In this document: positions 1-8,996 of the stretch, piece after piece
Layout of the letters: each line of letters begins with the position of its first letter
How positions within the stretch are numbered: position 1 is the stretch's first letter
From: CAWHJN01 sp963829705
GTDB taxonomy: Bacteria > Bacteroidota > Rhodothermia > Rhodothermales > BA12
Assembly: GCA_963829705.1 (NCBI GenBank)
Contig: CAWHJN010000005.1
Coordinates: forward strand, 1-64,000
DNA: 64,000 nt
Reading direction: 5' to 3'
The notes under the pieces: model-generated
Told to the model about the DNA's origin: nothing
Databases searched by the model: none
Seen by the model: only the letters and a program-made list of their open reading frames with translations
Position numbers and translations under genes: made by a program

Positions 1-925
1 GCCGGGCAGCGTCAAGCGCGAGAGCGTCGAGCAGTGGGATATCCGAGACTGGATGCTCACCGCCACCAACGGCGCGCACTACCGCGTCCTGCCAGAGGCG
101 GAGCTTATTATCGCGGACGACGGCACGCGCGTTTCCTATCTCTTTCCAGACCGCGCGCCCGGCGACGCGCGCACGTCTATCCCACGCTGCACTCTCATGA
201 GCTTCGGAGCCGACGCCTGCGCCAGTCTCAGTCTGTCGGCCATCGAGCGAGCGGCGCGCATGCACGCCGTCTCGCTGGGCCAGCACCCCCGAGACCATCT
301 CCATCACGCGCCTCGACATCGCCTACGATCTCGGCGTCAGCACCTCGGCCGTGTGCGCAGGCGTCGTGAAAGGGTATGTGGCTCGCCGCGCGACGCAGTA
401 CGACTACACGAACAAACCTGTCGCGCTTGACGACCTCCACACGGAGCGTGCAGGCTTCAGCACGGCCATGGGTAAACGCGGCGGGCGGCGGTACGATGTC
501 GCGATCTACGACGCCGTCCATCTGGCATGCCAGCCTGGCGAGCAGGCGCGCCTCGAGCGTCTCGAGTGGCGCGGGCAATGAGGTCTGCTGCGCGGAGTTT
601 CGTGCCTATACAAACGCGCTCAAGCGATTCAAGCTGCGCAAGTTCGGCGATATCACGCCTCAACGCCTGCAGGAGATGATGTCGCACATGATGGGTAACT
701 ACAGCCCCATCGTCACGCGGGAGACGGCGGGCCGGGCGAGGCGGCACCAGAGGCTCACGCCCGAGTGGCAGGCGCTCTGCGCGCAGGCATCGCGCCTCGA
801 CGGGCGCATGTTCGAGCCGCCATGGGTCTATAGGATCCTAGAGTCCGAGGAGTCCGATGGCGCGGCCACGATCACGCTCGTCTGCCGCGAGTGGGGTACG
901 ACTGCGGCGGTACCAGCGCTATGAG
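1..925 (+). pseudogene. Decayed phage/plasmid-type replication initiator, copy A (cut by window start)
   Basis: Three reading frames in turn encode one protein that aligns with copy B at 919-1906. The first frame holds the stretch ending SLGQHP; the second holds KGYVARRATQYDYTN and the YDVAIYDAVHLA segment; the third holds AEFRAYTNALKRFK and MMSHMMGNYSPIV. Copy A has CCCCC at 286-290 where copy B has CCCC, so the first shift is a one-base insertion. The ITRLDIAYD motif (readable in copy B) and the later IYD/RLERLEW/AEFRAY blocks resemble the Rep_trans replication initiation factors (PF02486) of filamentous phages and small rolling-circle plasmids. The family call is inferred; that this is a broken copy of the same gene as copy B is plain. 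The true start lies before the window. Confidence 0.6.
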
Positions 926-1906
926 AGCAGCTCTCGCCGGCGGCGGTAGCCCTCGCCTTCCGCCGCCGTGCCCGTGCTACTGGCCACCACCTCGCGGCAG
1001 ACGAGCGTGATCGTGGCCGCGCCATCGGACTCCTCGGACTCTATGATCTTGTAGACCCATGGCGGCTCGAACATGCGCCCGTCGAGGCGCGATGCCTGCG
1101 CGCAGAGCGCCTGCCACTCGGGCGTGAGCCTCTGGTGCCGCCTTGCCCGTTCCGCCGTCTCCCGCGTGACGATGGGGCTGTAGTTACCCATCATGTGCGA
1201 CATCATCTTCTGGAGGCGCTGAGGCGTGATGTCGCTGAAGCTACGCAGCTTGTATCGTTTGAGCGCGTTCGTATAGGCCCGAAACTCGGCGCGGCAGCCT
1301 CCTCACCCGCCCACCCGCGCCGCTCAAGACGTTTGAGGCGCGCCTCCTTGCCAGGCTGGCATGCCAGATGGACGGCGTCGTAGATCGCGACATCGTAGCG
1401 CCGTCCGCCGCGTTTACCCACGACCGTGTGAAGCTGCACGCTCCGTGTGGAGGTCGTCAAGCGCGACAGGTTCGTTCGTGTAGTCGTACTGCGTCGCGCG
1501 GCGAGCGCATACCCTTGACGACGCCGCGCAAGACCGATTGGACGCCGAGATCGTAGGCGATGTCGAGGCGCGTGATGGAGATGGTCTCGGGGTACTGGCC
1601 CAGCGAGACGGCATGCATGAGCGCCGCTTGCTCGATGGCCGACAGACTGAGGCTGGCGCAGGCGTCGGTTCCGAAGCTCATGAGCATTGAGCGCGGCATC
1701 GACGTGCGCGCGTCGCCGGGCGCGCGGTCTGGAAACACGTAGGAGATGCCCGTGCCGTCGTCCGCGAGGACACGCCCCTTCACTGGCAGGACGCGGTAGC
1801 GCGCGCCGTTGGTGGCGGTGAGCATCCAGTCTCGGATATCCCACTGCTCGACGCTCTCGCGCTTGACGCTGCCCGGCACTTGGAGTGAGACATAGGGACC
1901 GGTCAC
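919..1906 (-). pseudogene. Decayed phage/plasmid-type replication initiator, copy B
   Basis: This frame opens with a GTG at 1906 and reads well for about 140 codons, including PETISITRLDIAYDLGV, typical of Rep_trans-like initiators. It is then thrown out of frame near 1510, where two bases are missing relative to copy A. It resumes in a second frame (QYDYTNEPVALDDLHTERA, then KRGGRRYDVAIYDAVH) and a third (MMSHMMGNYSPIV to the stop at 919). Codons continue open upstream of the GTG, so the original start is uncertain. No integrase, coat or single-strand-binding gene lies next to it, so this is a remnant rather than a complete element. By eye it is about 90 percent identical to copy A at the nucleotide level. 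Confidence 0.6.
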
Positions 1907-2142
1907 AGAGACCGTAAGGGTGTCGTGGCGCGCAGGCGCACCGAGAGCAGCATCCCGATGGCGAGGACGAAGGTCCCTGCGTAGGCTGTACTGCGTTCGA
2001 GAAGAGACGAACGACAGCGACCGCCTAAGCGAGGGAAACTTCGCGCGCCAATCTCACCCTTGAAGCACTCACCATCGAGATTGCCACGGCCCCTATGGAG
2101 CCCTGCAATCCCACGTTGGGACAGGAAGAGCCTTGCGGCGCG

Positions 2143-3297
2143 TCACTTGAAAAGCTGCAGCAGATCTGCGACGACGGCCGGGTTGGTGCCCAGCGCAATC
2201 AGCAGCGAGATGAGCAGGCCGACGCCCGCGTACCCCACGTCCTTGCCCATCAGGCGCAGCGCACCCAGCGGCGTCCGCCGGTCGGTTCCACTGCCGAAGA
2301 AGCTCATCGCCACCTCGCGCCCGCCCAGCAACCCGATGAATACCCACGTGGTGCTCATTGGGATGTTGTTCAGGTTCTTGAAATAGAACAGGATGAGCGC
2401 GTAGACGAAGTCGATGATCGTCGCGCTGCGGATGTCGATGATGTCGCTCTTTTCATCGACGACCTGCTGGATGCGGTCGCCGCGCATGTAGAAGAGCACC
2501 CCGAGGCCACAGAAGATGTAGACCACGAACACCGCCACTTCGGTGCCCGAGAGCTGGCGCGGCAGGTATACGGCGATGTTGGCCGCGTCCTGCTGCAACC
2601 AGTTCGACCACAGAAACGCCGTCGATAGCCATTGCAGCCCGATCCAGTAGCTTTTTGCCTCCGTCCCGTTGTAGCGCGGCTGGACGTATTTCGAGACGAA
2701 AGCCCACACGGCGATGGCCACGACGAAGGCCAGCGCGTAGCCCGACAGGCTTTTCGTCAGCATGTCCAAGATCCCCTCCGGGTGCGTGGCAAAGCACGTC
2801 AGGATGAGGAACGTCGTCGACACCGGCATCCTGAGCCGGGTGATGATGAGCAGGAACACGGGCGCGGCCACCTGCAGGAACGAGAACGAGACAGGCGCTT
2901 CCGCGAAACCCTTCGACGAGAGCCGCCCGTAGCTGACGTCGCCGTTGTAGGCGTACCAGCCGTAGAGCGCCGTCACCACGAAGACGCCGCCCACGAACAG
3001 CCACAACACCCACCAGGGCCGCTTGCGGTTGGAGGCGATGAACGTCCCGATGGTCTGGATCGAGTCGTTGGCGATGGCCGAGAATGCCGCGATGGCGAAG
3101 CCAAACCAGCGCGCCACGTCCGGGTACGGAAACACGTCGCCCGCGATGAGGAACAGCAGCCCCACGAAAACGAGGTAGGTCCTGTTCTTGCGAAACGGCT
3201 TGGCGAACGTGTACCGCCGCCTCACGACGCCAGACGCCAGCGACTTCGGTTTCTTCTTCTTTCGGATCGGAGGACCCGGCTCGATGGGTGGCGTCAT
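2143..3297 (-). CDS. PiT-like multi-pass membrane transporter (putative phosphate permease relative)
   Basis: This 384-residue protein has a basic N-terminus (KKKKPK) followed by about ten hydrophobic segments. Two internally related signatures recall the PiT inorganic phosphate family: AIANDSIQTIGTFIASN near residue 75 (compare GANDxANxxGT) with MPVSTTF near 160, and NNIPMSTTWVFIGLLGG near 310 (compare PVSTTH). PiT proteins are cytoplasmic-membrane cation/phosphate symporters with an inverted repeat, and these paired motifs fit that design. The first motif is degenerate (ANDS for ANDV), so the substrate cannot be assumed. It stands alone, with 236 featureless bases upstream of the rep remnants and dnaB on the other side. 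Membrane topology is clear; the family call is moderate. Confidence 0.6.
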   Translation of the reverse strand: MTPPIEPGPPIRKKKKPKSLASGVVRRRYTFAKPFRKNRTYLVFVGLLFLIAGDVFPYPDVARWFGFAIAAFSAIANDSIQTIGTFIASNRKRPWWVLWLFVGGVFVVTALYGWYAYNGDVSYGRLSSKGFAEAPVSFSFLQVAAPVFLLIITRLRMPVSTTFLILTCFATHPEGILDMLTKSLSGYALAFVVAIAVWAFVSKYVQPRYNGTEAKSYWIGLQWLSTAFLWSNWLQQDAANIAVYLPRQLSGTEVAVFVVYIFCGLGVLFYMRGDRIQQVVDEKSDIIDIRSATIIDFVYALILFYFKNLNNIPMSTTWVFIGLLGGREVAMSFFGSGTDRRTPLGALRLMGKDVGYAGVGLLISLLIALGTNPAVVADLLQLFK

Positions 3298-3415
3298 GCC
3301 TCAGGGTAAAGGTGGAAATACGTCCGCAAAGGACGGGCCGCCATGCTACCAAATGATTAAGAAGCGCTGCACGAGCCGCGTTTCCAGTTAGGTCTTCACG
3401 CAAGCACCAGGTGCA

Positions 3416-4991
3416 TCAGAACGGTGCGTCGCCGGTAGGCGGCGGAATCTGTGGCGGCGCAGAAGGCGGCGGGTCGTAGCCGTCCCCGCCCGCGTCGGGT
3501 GCGTCAGGGTGGGCGTAATACGTTGTCAGGTTCTCGAAGCGTGCGTAGCGGTTGACGAAGGCCACCTCGACGGTGCCGATGGGCCCGTTGCGCTGCTTGC
3601 CAATGATGACCTCGCCGATGCCCTCGGTGGAGTTGCCGTTGTCGTCGACGGTGATGCCGTAGCGCTCAGCCCGGTACAGAAATGCGACGACGTCGGCGTC
3701 TTGTTCTATTGACCCCGACTCCCGCAGGTCCGAGAGCTGCGGACGCTTGTCGCCGCCGCGTGTTTCGACGGCGCGGCTGAGCTGCGAGAGCGCGATGACG
3801 GGCACCTCGAGTTCCTTCGCCAGCCCCTTGAGCGAGCGCGAGATCTGCGCGATCTCCTGCTCGCGGTTGGACGAGCGCCCCATACCGCTGCCGTGCATGA
3901 GCTGCAAATAATCCACGATGATGAGGCCGATGTCGTGTTCAGCTTTGAGGCGGCGAGCTTTGGCGCGCAGTTCGAGGATCGACAACGCCGCCGTGTCGTC
4001 GATGTGGATGGAGGCGTTGGCGAGTTTGGAGGCCGCCTGCGCGAGGTTCGACCAGTCGTGCTGGCTCATCCGGCCCGTGCGGGCCGCCTGCGCGTCCACG
4101 CGCGCCTCGCTCGTGAGCATACGCTGCGCAATCTGATCCGAACTCATCTCCAGCGAGAAGTACGCGACGGGCACCGGGTTGGTCGGGTGCAGAGCCGCGT
4201 TACGCGCCATCGAAAGGGACATCGCCGTCTTGCCCATGGAGGGCCGGGCCGCGATGATGATGAGGTCGGAGTTCTGCCAGCCGCCCGTCATGCCGTCGAG
4301 CCGGGTGAACCCGCTCGGCACACCCGTCACGCCGCCCTCGCGCCCGTGCAGGCTCTCCAGGCGCTCGATGGTGCGCTTGATGATGTCCTTGATGGGCGAG
4401 GCGCTGCGGCGAAGTTGCGAGTCGGATATCTGGGAAAATCTCGCGCTCGGCCTCGTCCAATAGCTCGAAGGCGTCGAAGCCCGGCTCGTAGGCCTTGCCG
4501 ACGAGCAGCGACGCGACTTCGATAAACTGCCTGAGCAGACTCTTTTCCGCGATGATGCGCGCGTGGTACTCGACGTTGGCGCTCGTGGCCACCTTCGCCG
4601 TCAGCTCCGTCAGGTAGTACGAGCCGCCGATGTCGTCGAGTTCGCCACGCCGCTTCAACTCCTCGCTCACCGTCACGAGGTCGACGGGGTTGTTGCGGTC
4701 GAACAGGCTCAGGATGGCCTGGTAGATTTTCCCGTGCCGGCTGTCGTAGAACGAACCCTGTGGCAGCACTTCGACGGCACGTGCGATGGCCTCTTTTTCG
4801 AGCAGCATCGCGCCCAGCACCGACTGCTCGACGTCCATTGCCTGCGGCGGCATCCGGCCGGCCGTCTTGTGGATGTCGTCGGCCGAGGCGCGCCGCCGCC
4901 CGCCGCGCGTCATCTTTTCGATGGGGTAGCGCGCCTCGCCCTCCGGGTCGATGTTGAGGCGCGGCGACCGTGGTTCGTCCTGGTCTGCCAT
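3416..4991 (-). CDS. dnaB: Replicative DNA helicase DnaB, interrupted by a one-base frameshift
   Basis: DnaB is the hexameric 5'-3' helicase that unwinds DNA at the replication fork. The N-terminal part (4991 to about 4437) carries the domain that contacts primase (QSVLGAMLLEKEAI, NPVDLVTVSEEL). The C-terminal part (to 3416) carries the RecA-like motor with Walker A ARPSMGKTA, the H2-H3 region DYLQLM and an arginine-finger region near GKQRNGPIGTVEVAF. The two halves are in different frames. Removing one base in the GGG/AAAA run at 4432-4438 restores EIFQISDSQLRRSASPIKDI and a 524-residue product of normal family length. As dnaB is essential and everything else is intact, I read this as a probable sequencing error. 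It lies 3 bases downstream of the UDG gene. Confidence 0.9.
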
Positions 4992-4994
4992 GCG

Positions 4995-5785
4995 TCAGGC
5001 CTGGGTAAGCTGGTCGTAGCGCGTGCGGAGCAGCTTCATGTCCTCCCACGTGGGGCGCTTCCACTGCTCGTTGCGGAGGAGCGCGGCGGGGTGGTAGGTC
5101 ACGAGAAGGGGTAGCCCGTGGAAGTCGTGGAATTTGTCGCGCAGCGCGCCCAGGCTCGAGCGGCGGCCCAGCAGCGAGTTGCCCGCCGTCTTGCCCACAC
5201 CCAGGATGAGCTTGGGTTTGATGAGCACGATCTGCTTGAAAAGAATCGGCAGGTGGGCTTCCACCTCGTCGGGCTCGGGATCCCGGTTGCCGGGCGGGCG
5301 GCTCTTGAGGATGTTGGTGATGTAGACCTCGTCGCGCTCGAAGTGGATGGCCTGCAAAATCTTGTTGAGCAGCTGCCCGGCGCGGCCCACGAACGGCTCG
5401 CCGTGCTTGTCCTCGTCGGCTCCCGGTGCTTCGCCGATCACGAGCAGGCCCGCGTGTGGGTCGCCTGTGCCGAAGACGGGTTTGATGCGGTCACGGTCGA
5501 GGGGGATGAACTCGTGCGCGGCGACGATGGCCTCGAGTTCGTCGAGCGTCTGGCCTTTTTGACGGGGTGGCCGTCGGGGATGAGTGCCTCGATGCGCTCG
5601 TACGGGTCGTCGGAGGCGGTCGGCGCGGCGTTGCCAAACAGATCGGTGGTCGCCATGTCGTCGGGTTCGGGAAGGGCGGAGGATGAAAACGCGGCAGCGC
5701 GCGGGGCGATGTGGGGGACGTACCGCCCGCCCAGCTCGCGCTGGAATTCGAGAGCGTGGCGCAGCGCCAGCAGGGCGTTTTCCAT
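4995..5785 (-). CDS. Family 4-type uracil-DNA glycosylase, interrupted by a one-base frameshift
   Basis: Family 4 enzymes remove uracil from DNA in base excision repair. The catalytic half carries the signature GEAPGADEDKHGEPFVGRAG, then NILKSRPPGNRDP and LLVTYHPAALLRN. The upstream half (MENALLALRHALEFQREL) is in another frame. Adding one A to the AAAAA run (plus strand 5556-5560) joins them through KKGQTLDELEAIV into a 263-residue protein of usual size. Oddly, none of the four cysteines that normally hold the 4Fe-4S cluster is visible: the site usually KCRPPGNRDP reads KSRPPGNRDP, and the N-terminal CxxC region reads FIPLDRDRIKP. It sits between coaBC and dnaB, likely co-transcribed. Confidence 0.82.
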
Positions 5786-5825
5786 ACGGACAGCCGCGAG
5801 AGGGGTTCAGGAGGACACGGCCAAA

Positions 5826-7100
5826 CTATGCGACGACACCCCCATTCTCAACCGCCGCACCGCCTTTTCTCAGGAAGGAAAAACGGTCGAGCAACGCACT
5901 TGCCACGTCCCGTTTGGCGGCCAGCGGCAGGGCGTCTTCGCGCCCGTCGGCCCACAGCACGGTGACGCGGTTGGTGCCCGCGCCGAAGCCCGCACCGGCC
6001 TCGCCGAGCACGTTGAGCACGATGGCGTCGAGGTTTTTGCGGACGAGCTTGGCGCGTGCGTTCTCCCGCCCGTCGCGCGTCTCCATCGCGAAGCCGACGA
6101 GCACCTGCCCGGTTTTTTTGGCCTGGCCGAGTTCAGCGAGGATGTCGGGCGTGCGGACGAGCCGGAGCGTCAGGTCGTCGGCGGTTTTCTTGAGCTTGTG
6201 CGCCTGCGGCTCGGCGGGCGCGTAGTCGGCCACGGCGGCGGTCATCACGACGAGGTCGGCGCGCTCCGCGTGTGCGACGGTGGCATCGCGCATTTCCCGC
6301 GCCGTCGTCACGTCGATGCGCGTCACGCCGGGCGGCGTTTCGAGCCCCACCGGACCGGCCACGAGGGTCACGTCGGCGCCACGCCGGGCGGCTTCTTCGG
6401 CAATCGCGAAGCCCATCGTGCCCGTCGAGGGGTTGCTCAGAAACCGGACGGGATCGACGTGCTCGCGCGTCGGGCCGGCGGTGACGAGCACGCGCCAGCC
6501 GTGCAGCGGGCGCGGTGCGGGCGTCAGCATCTCACGCAAAGCGTCGGCGATCTCGTCGGGTTCGGGCAGCCGGCCCTGCCCGATGAGGCCGGAGGCCAAC
6601 TCGCCGTGTGCCGCTTCCATCACGCGCGTGCCACGCTGCCGCAGCGTGTCGAGGTTGGCGCGCGTAGCCGGGTGCGCGTACATGTCGTGATCCATCGCGG
6701 GGCAGAGGAGCACAGGGCAGCGGGCCGACAGGAAAACGGCGGTCAGCATCGAGTCGCAGAAGCCGTGGGCGAGTTTGGCGAGTGTCTGCGCGGTGCAGGG
6801 CGCGACGACCATCGCGTCGGCCCACAGGCCCAGCTCCACGTGTTTCGTCCAGCTTCCGTCCGACGATTCGGGCCACACGTCGATGAGCACGTCGCGCTCG
6901 GAGAGCGTACCCAGCGTGAGCGGGGTGATGAAACGCGCCGCGTCGGGCGTCATCAGCACCTGCACTTCGGCGCCCGCTTTCTTGAGCAGCCGCACGAGGA
7001 GGGCCGCTTTGTAGGCCGCGATGCCGCCCGTGACGCCGACGATCACCTTTTTGCCCGCGAGCACGTCGAGGCGTGGAGACGAGGAAACGGTGTCGGGCAT
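5826..7100 (-). CDS. coaBC: Bifunctional phosphopantothenoylcysteine decarboxylase / phosphopantothenate-cysteine ligase
   Basis: CoaBC joins cysteine to 4'-phosphopantothenate and decarboxylates the product to 4'-phosphopantetheine in coenzyme A synthesis. The N-terminal flavoprotein half shows VTGGIAAYKA and VVAPCTAQTLAKLA; the C-terminal synthetase half shows VLVTAGPTREHVDPVRFLSN, STGTMGFAIAEEA and MTAAVADYAP. I chose the ATG at 7100 (MPDTVSSSPRLDVLAGKK), giving 424 residues; the 26 codons upstream look like spacer. Two decarboxylase residues differ from the E. coli pattern: PAMDHDMY replaces PxMNxxMW, and ASGLIGQGRL lacks the usual flap cysteine. From memory such variants occur in Bacteroidota, so this may be lineage-typical. 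A terminator separates it from rpoZ. Confidence 0.92.
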   Translation of the reverse strand: MPDTVSSSPRLDVLAGKKVIVGVTGGIAAYKAALLVRLLKKAGAEVQVLMTPDAARFITPLTLGTLSERDVLIDVWPESSDGSWTKHVELGLWADAMVVAPCTAQTLAKLAHGFCDSMLTAVFLSARCPVLLCPAMDHDMYAHPATRANLDTLRQRGTRVMEAAHGELASGLIGQGRLPEPDEIADALREMLTPAPRPLHGWRVLVTAGPTREHVDPVRFLSNPSTGTMGFAIAEEAARRGADVTLVAGPVGLETPPGVTRIDVTTAREMRDATVAHAERADLVVMTAAVADYAPAEPQAHKLKKTADDLTLRLVRTPDILAELGQAKKTGQVLVGFAMETRDGRENARAKLVRKNLDAIVLNVLGEAGAGFGAGTNRVTVLWADGREDALPLAAKRDVASALLDRFSFLRKGGAAVENGGVVA

Positions 7101-7181
7101 CGCGGAGCGGGGAGATCGAGATGCCTTCCGCAACGCGGCAGCACGCGGCGAGGTGCCGATGGCGAAACTGCCCGCCAACAG

Positions 7182-7213
7182 AAAAAGGCACCCCGACGTG
7201 CGGAGTGCCTTTT
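7182..7213 (-). terminator. Rho-independent terminator after the yicC-gmk-rpoZ operon
   Basis: The stem GGCAC-C-CCG (7187-7195) pairs with CGG-A-GTGCC (7201-7209) around a five-base loop, with one mismatch. It is flanked by AAAAA and TTTT, so it could work in either direction. It lies 25 bases past the rpoZ stop and before the coaBC start. Confidence 0.7.
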
Positions 7214-7237
7214 AAAGCGGTTGCTACACGAGAAAAA

Positions 7238-7534
7238 TCAGCCTTCCTGGTCGGTGTAGCGGAAGTAGATCTCGTGATCGAGCATCTGGTCGATGGCGCG
7301 CTCGGTGGGCTTGGGGCGCTTCTCGAAATCGACGGACACGCGCGCTTGCTCTTCAGCCATGCGGGCGTCCTCCATCTCGGGGCCGAAGCCTTCGTAGTAC
7401 GAGAGCTTGGTTTCCAGCTCGGCCTTCTCGTCGGAGGCGACCTGACGGGAGCGCTTGGACAGGATGACGACGGCTTCGTAGATGCTGCTCGTCTGCGAGG
7501 TGAGCGCGTTGAGGTCTCGGGTCTGGATGGCCAT
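7238..7534 (-). CDS. rpoZ: RNA polymerase omega subunit, Rpb6-like
   Basis: Omega helps assemble the beta-prime subunit into RNA polymerase. This 98-residue protein begins with IQTRDLNALTSQTSSIYEAVVILSKRS, matching the short Bacteroidota-type omega/Rpb6 family rather than the proteobacterial form. The order yicC-gmk-rpoZ-coaBC is a common conserved block and supports the identity. ATG at 7534; the stop is followed by a clear terminator. Confidence 0.87.
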   Translation of the reverse strand: MAIQTRDLNALTSQTSSIYEAVVILSKRSRQVASDEKAELETKLSYYEGFGPEMEDARMAEEQARVSVDFEKRPKPTERAIDQMLDHEIYFRYTDQEG

Positions 7535-7557
7535 GATTCAGGAAAATATGTCGTAAG

Positions 7558-8121
7558 TCAAGCGCTCAGAAACGAGCGCACGTGGTGCAAGGTTTCCGCA
7601 ACGGCGGCGTCGAGGCGGTCGTTGATGACGAGGCGGTCGAAGCGGTGGGCGAAGGTCATCTCGTAGGTGGCGCGGGCGAGGCGGGTGGCGAGCGTGGTTT
7701 CGGTCTCCGTTCCCCGCGCGCGCAGGCGGGCTTCGAGCGCAGCGAGCGACGGCGGCGCGATGAAGAGGGTGAGCACGCGCGGCCCGAGCAGCGTCTTGAC
7801 GCTCAGCGCGCCTTTCACATCCACGTCGAGCAGCACGGAGCCGTGTTCGAGGGCTTTCTCGACCTCGCTCGCCAGCGTGCCGTAAAACCGTCCGGGGTAG
7901 ACTTCCTCGTATTCGAGCAGCGCGCCCGTGTCGATGAGTTCGCGGAAACGCGCCTCGCTGACAAAGTGGTAATCCACGCCGTCTTCTTCGCCCTCGCGGG
8001 GCGCACGCGTGGTGGCGCTGACGGAGAAGCGCAGGCCAGCGACTTCGGCGAGCAGCCGGTGCGCAAGGGTCGTTTTGCCCGCGCCGCTAGGGGCCGTGAG
8101 GGCGATGATGCCGTGCTCCAT
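7558..8121 (-). CDS. gmk: Guanylate kinase
   Basis: Guanylate kinase phosphorylates GMP (or dGMP) to the diphosphate in nucleotide synthesis. The P-loop APSGAGKTTL lies at residues 8-17, followed by SATTRAPREGEEDGVDYHFV and the GMP-binding YEEVYPGRFYGT; the total is 187 residues, normal for the family. The ATG at 8121 shares one base with the yicC stop (TGATG), which suggests translational coupling and argues against the longer upstream frame. Confidence 0.95.
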   Translation of the reverse strand: MEHGIIALTAPSGAGKTTLAHRLLAEVAGLRFSVSATTRAPREGEEDGVDYHFVSEARFRELIDTGALLEYEEVYPGRFYGTLASEVEKALEHGSVLLDVDVKGALSVKTLLGPRVLTLFIAPPSLAALEARLRARGTETETTLATRLARATYEMTFAHRFDRLVINDRLDAAVAETLHHVRSFLSA

Positions 8122-8996
8122 CACTCGACGTTCTGTACCTGCTCGCGGATCTTCTCCATCTCCTCCTTCATCGCCACGGCGAGGTGGGCCGTTTCGGTGT
8201 CGTTGGCCTTTGAGCCGATGGTGTTGACTTCGCGCCCGATTTCCTGGACGAGAAAGTTGAGCCGGCGACCCGCCGGTTCGGTGGCGTTGAGAGCGTCGCG
8301 GAAGAACGTCAGGTGTGCCCGCAGCCGCACGCATTCCTCGGTGACGTCGAGGCGGTCGGCGAGGAGGGCGATCTCCTGTTCGATGCGCTCGGGCTGCACG
8401 CGGGTGTCGGCGAGCACATCGGCGAGGCGCTCGGCCAGCCGGGTGCGGGCCTCCGTCACCCGCTCGGGCGCGCGCACCTCGACCTGTTCGACGGCTTTCT
8501 CGATGGTATCGAGGCGGGCGTCGAGATCGGCGCGGAGGGCTTCGCCTTCCTGGCGCCGCGTCGTCTTCATCTCGTCGATGGCGACGGCGAGGGCCTGCCG
8601 CGTCGCCGCCCAGGCGTCCTCGGCGCTCTCGTCGTCGGGCGCGTCGTTGGTGAAGACGTCAGGGTAGCGGAGCAGGTGGTCGAGCGTCACGGGCTCGTTG
8701 AGGCCCGACGCGGCGGCGAGGTCGCTCAACAGGTTCGTGTAGGCGCGGGCTACCTCGGCGTTGACGCGCAACGGCAGGTCGGCGCTCGCGGCGTCGAGTT
8801 GGACGTTGACGGTGAAGCGGCCCCGGTCGAAGTGCCCCCGCAGCAGGTTCTGCACGTCAGTTTCGTGATCCGACACGGCACGCGGCAGGCGCGTGGCAGC
8901 TTCGAGGAAGCGGTTGTTGACGGAGCGCAGTTCGGCGGTGGCCGTGATGGGCCCCACGGTGGCCGCGCCGCGCCCGAAGCCGGTCATGCTGTTCAT
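8121..8996 (-). CDS. yicC: YicC/YloC-family endoribonuclease
   Basis: The protein has the diagnostic N-terminus MNSMTGFGRG, the LRSVNNRFLE segment, and the C-terminal block EIGREVNTIGSKAND typical of YicC_N/DUF1732 proteins. E. coli YicC is reported to be an endoribonuclease acting in RNA decay. The length of 291 residues is usual. The start at 8996 overlaps the stop of the DUF1275 gene by four bases (ATGA) and its own stop overlaps gmk, so DUF1275-yicC-gmk-rpoZ probably form one transcript. Confidence 0.9.
   Translation of the reverse strand: MNSMTGFGRGAATVGPITATAELRSVNNRFLEAATRLPRAVSDHETDVQNLLRGHFDRGRFTVNVQLDAASADLPLRVNAEVARAYTNLLSDLAAASGLNEPVTLDHLLRYPDVFTNDAPDDESAEDAWAATRQALAVAIDEMKTTRRQEGEALRADLDARLDTIEKAVEQVEVRAPERVTEARTRLAERLADVLADTRVQPERIEQEIALLADRLDVTEECVRLRAHLTFFRDALNATEPAGRRLNFLVQEIGREVNTIGSKANDTETAHLAVAMKEEMEKIREQVQNVE

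Larger units (their letters stand above)
1..1906. repeat. Tail-to-tail inverted duplication of the rep-like gene
   Basis: The first about 80 bases of the window are the exact reverse complement of the stretch near 1800-1880, and similarity continues inward with scattered substitutions until the arms meet near 915-1000. The arms differ in bases and in the positions of their frameshifts, so they are two diverged copies rather than one molecule folded back by an assembly chimera. The centre holds a short palindrome (GAGAGC-A-GCTCTC near 922-934). The left arm probably extends beyond the window. Confidence 0.75.

Noticed and set aside
919..1000. Fold-back (chimera) artefact as the reason for the rep inverted repeat
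   Set aside because: The arms differ by many substitutions and by frameshift positions, so they are not one molecule copied back.
3416..4991. Genuinely split dnaB encoding two proteins
   Set aside because: One-base correction restores a conserved sequence across the junction, and the second half has no start context of its own.
5118..7259. 713-codon plus-strand frame opposite UDG and coaBC
   Set aside because: It mirrors two conserved minus-strand genes in this GC-rich DNA and has no domain signature; typical antisense shadow.
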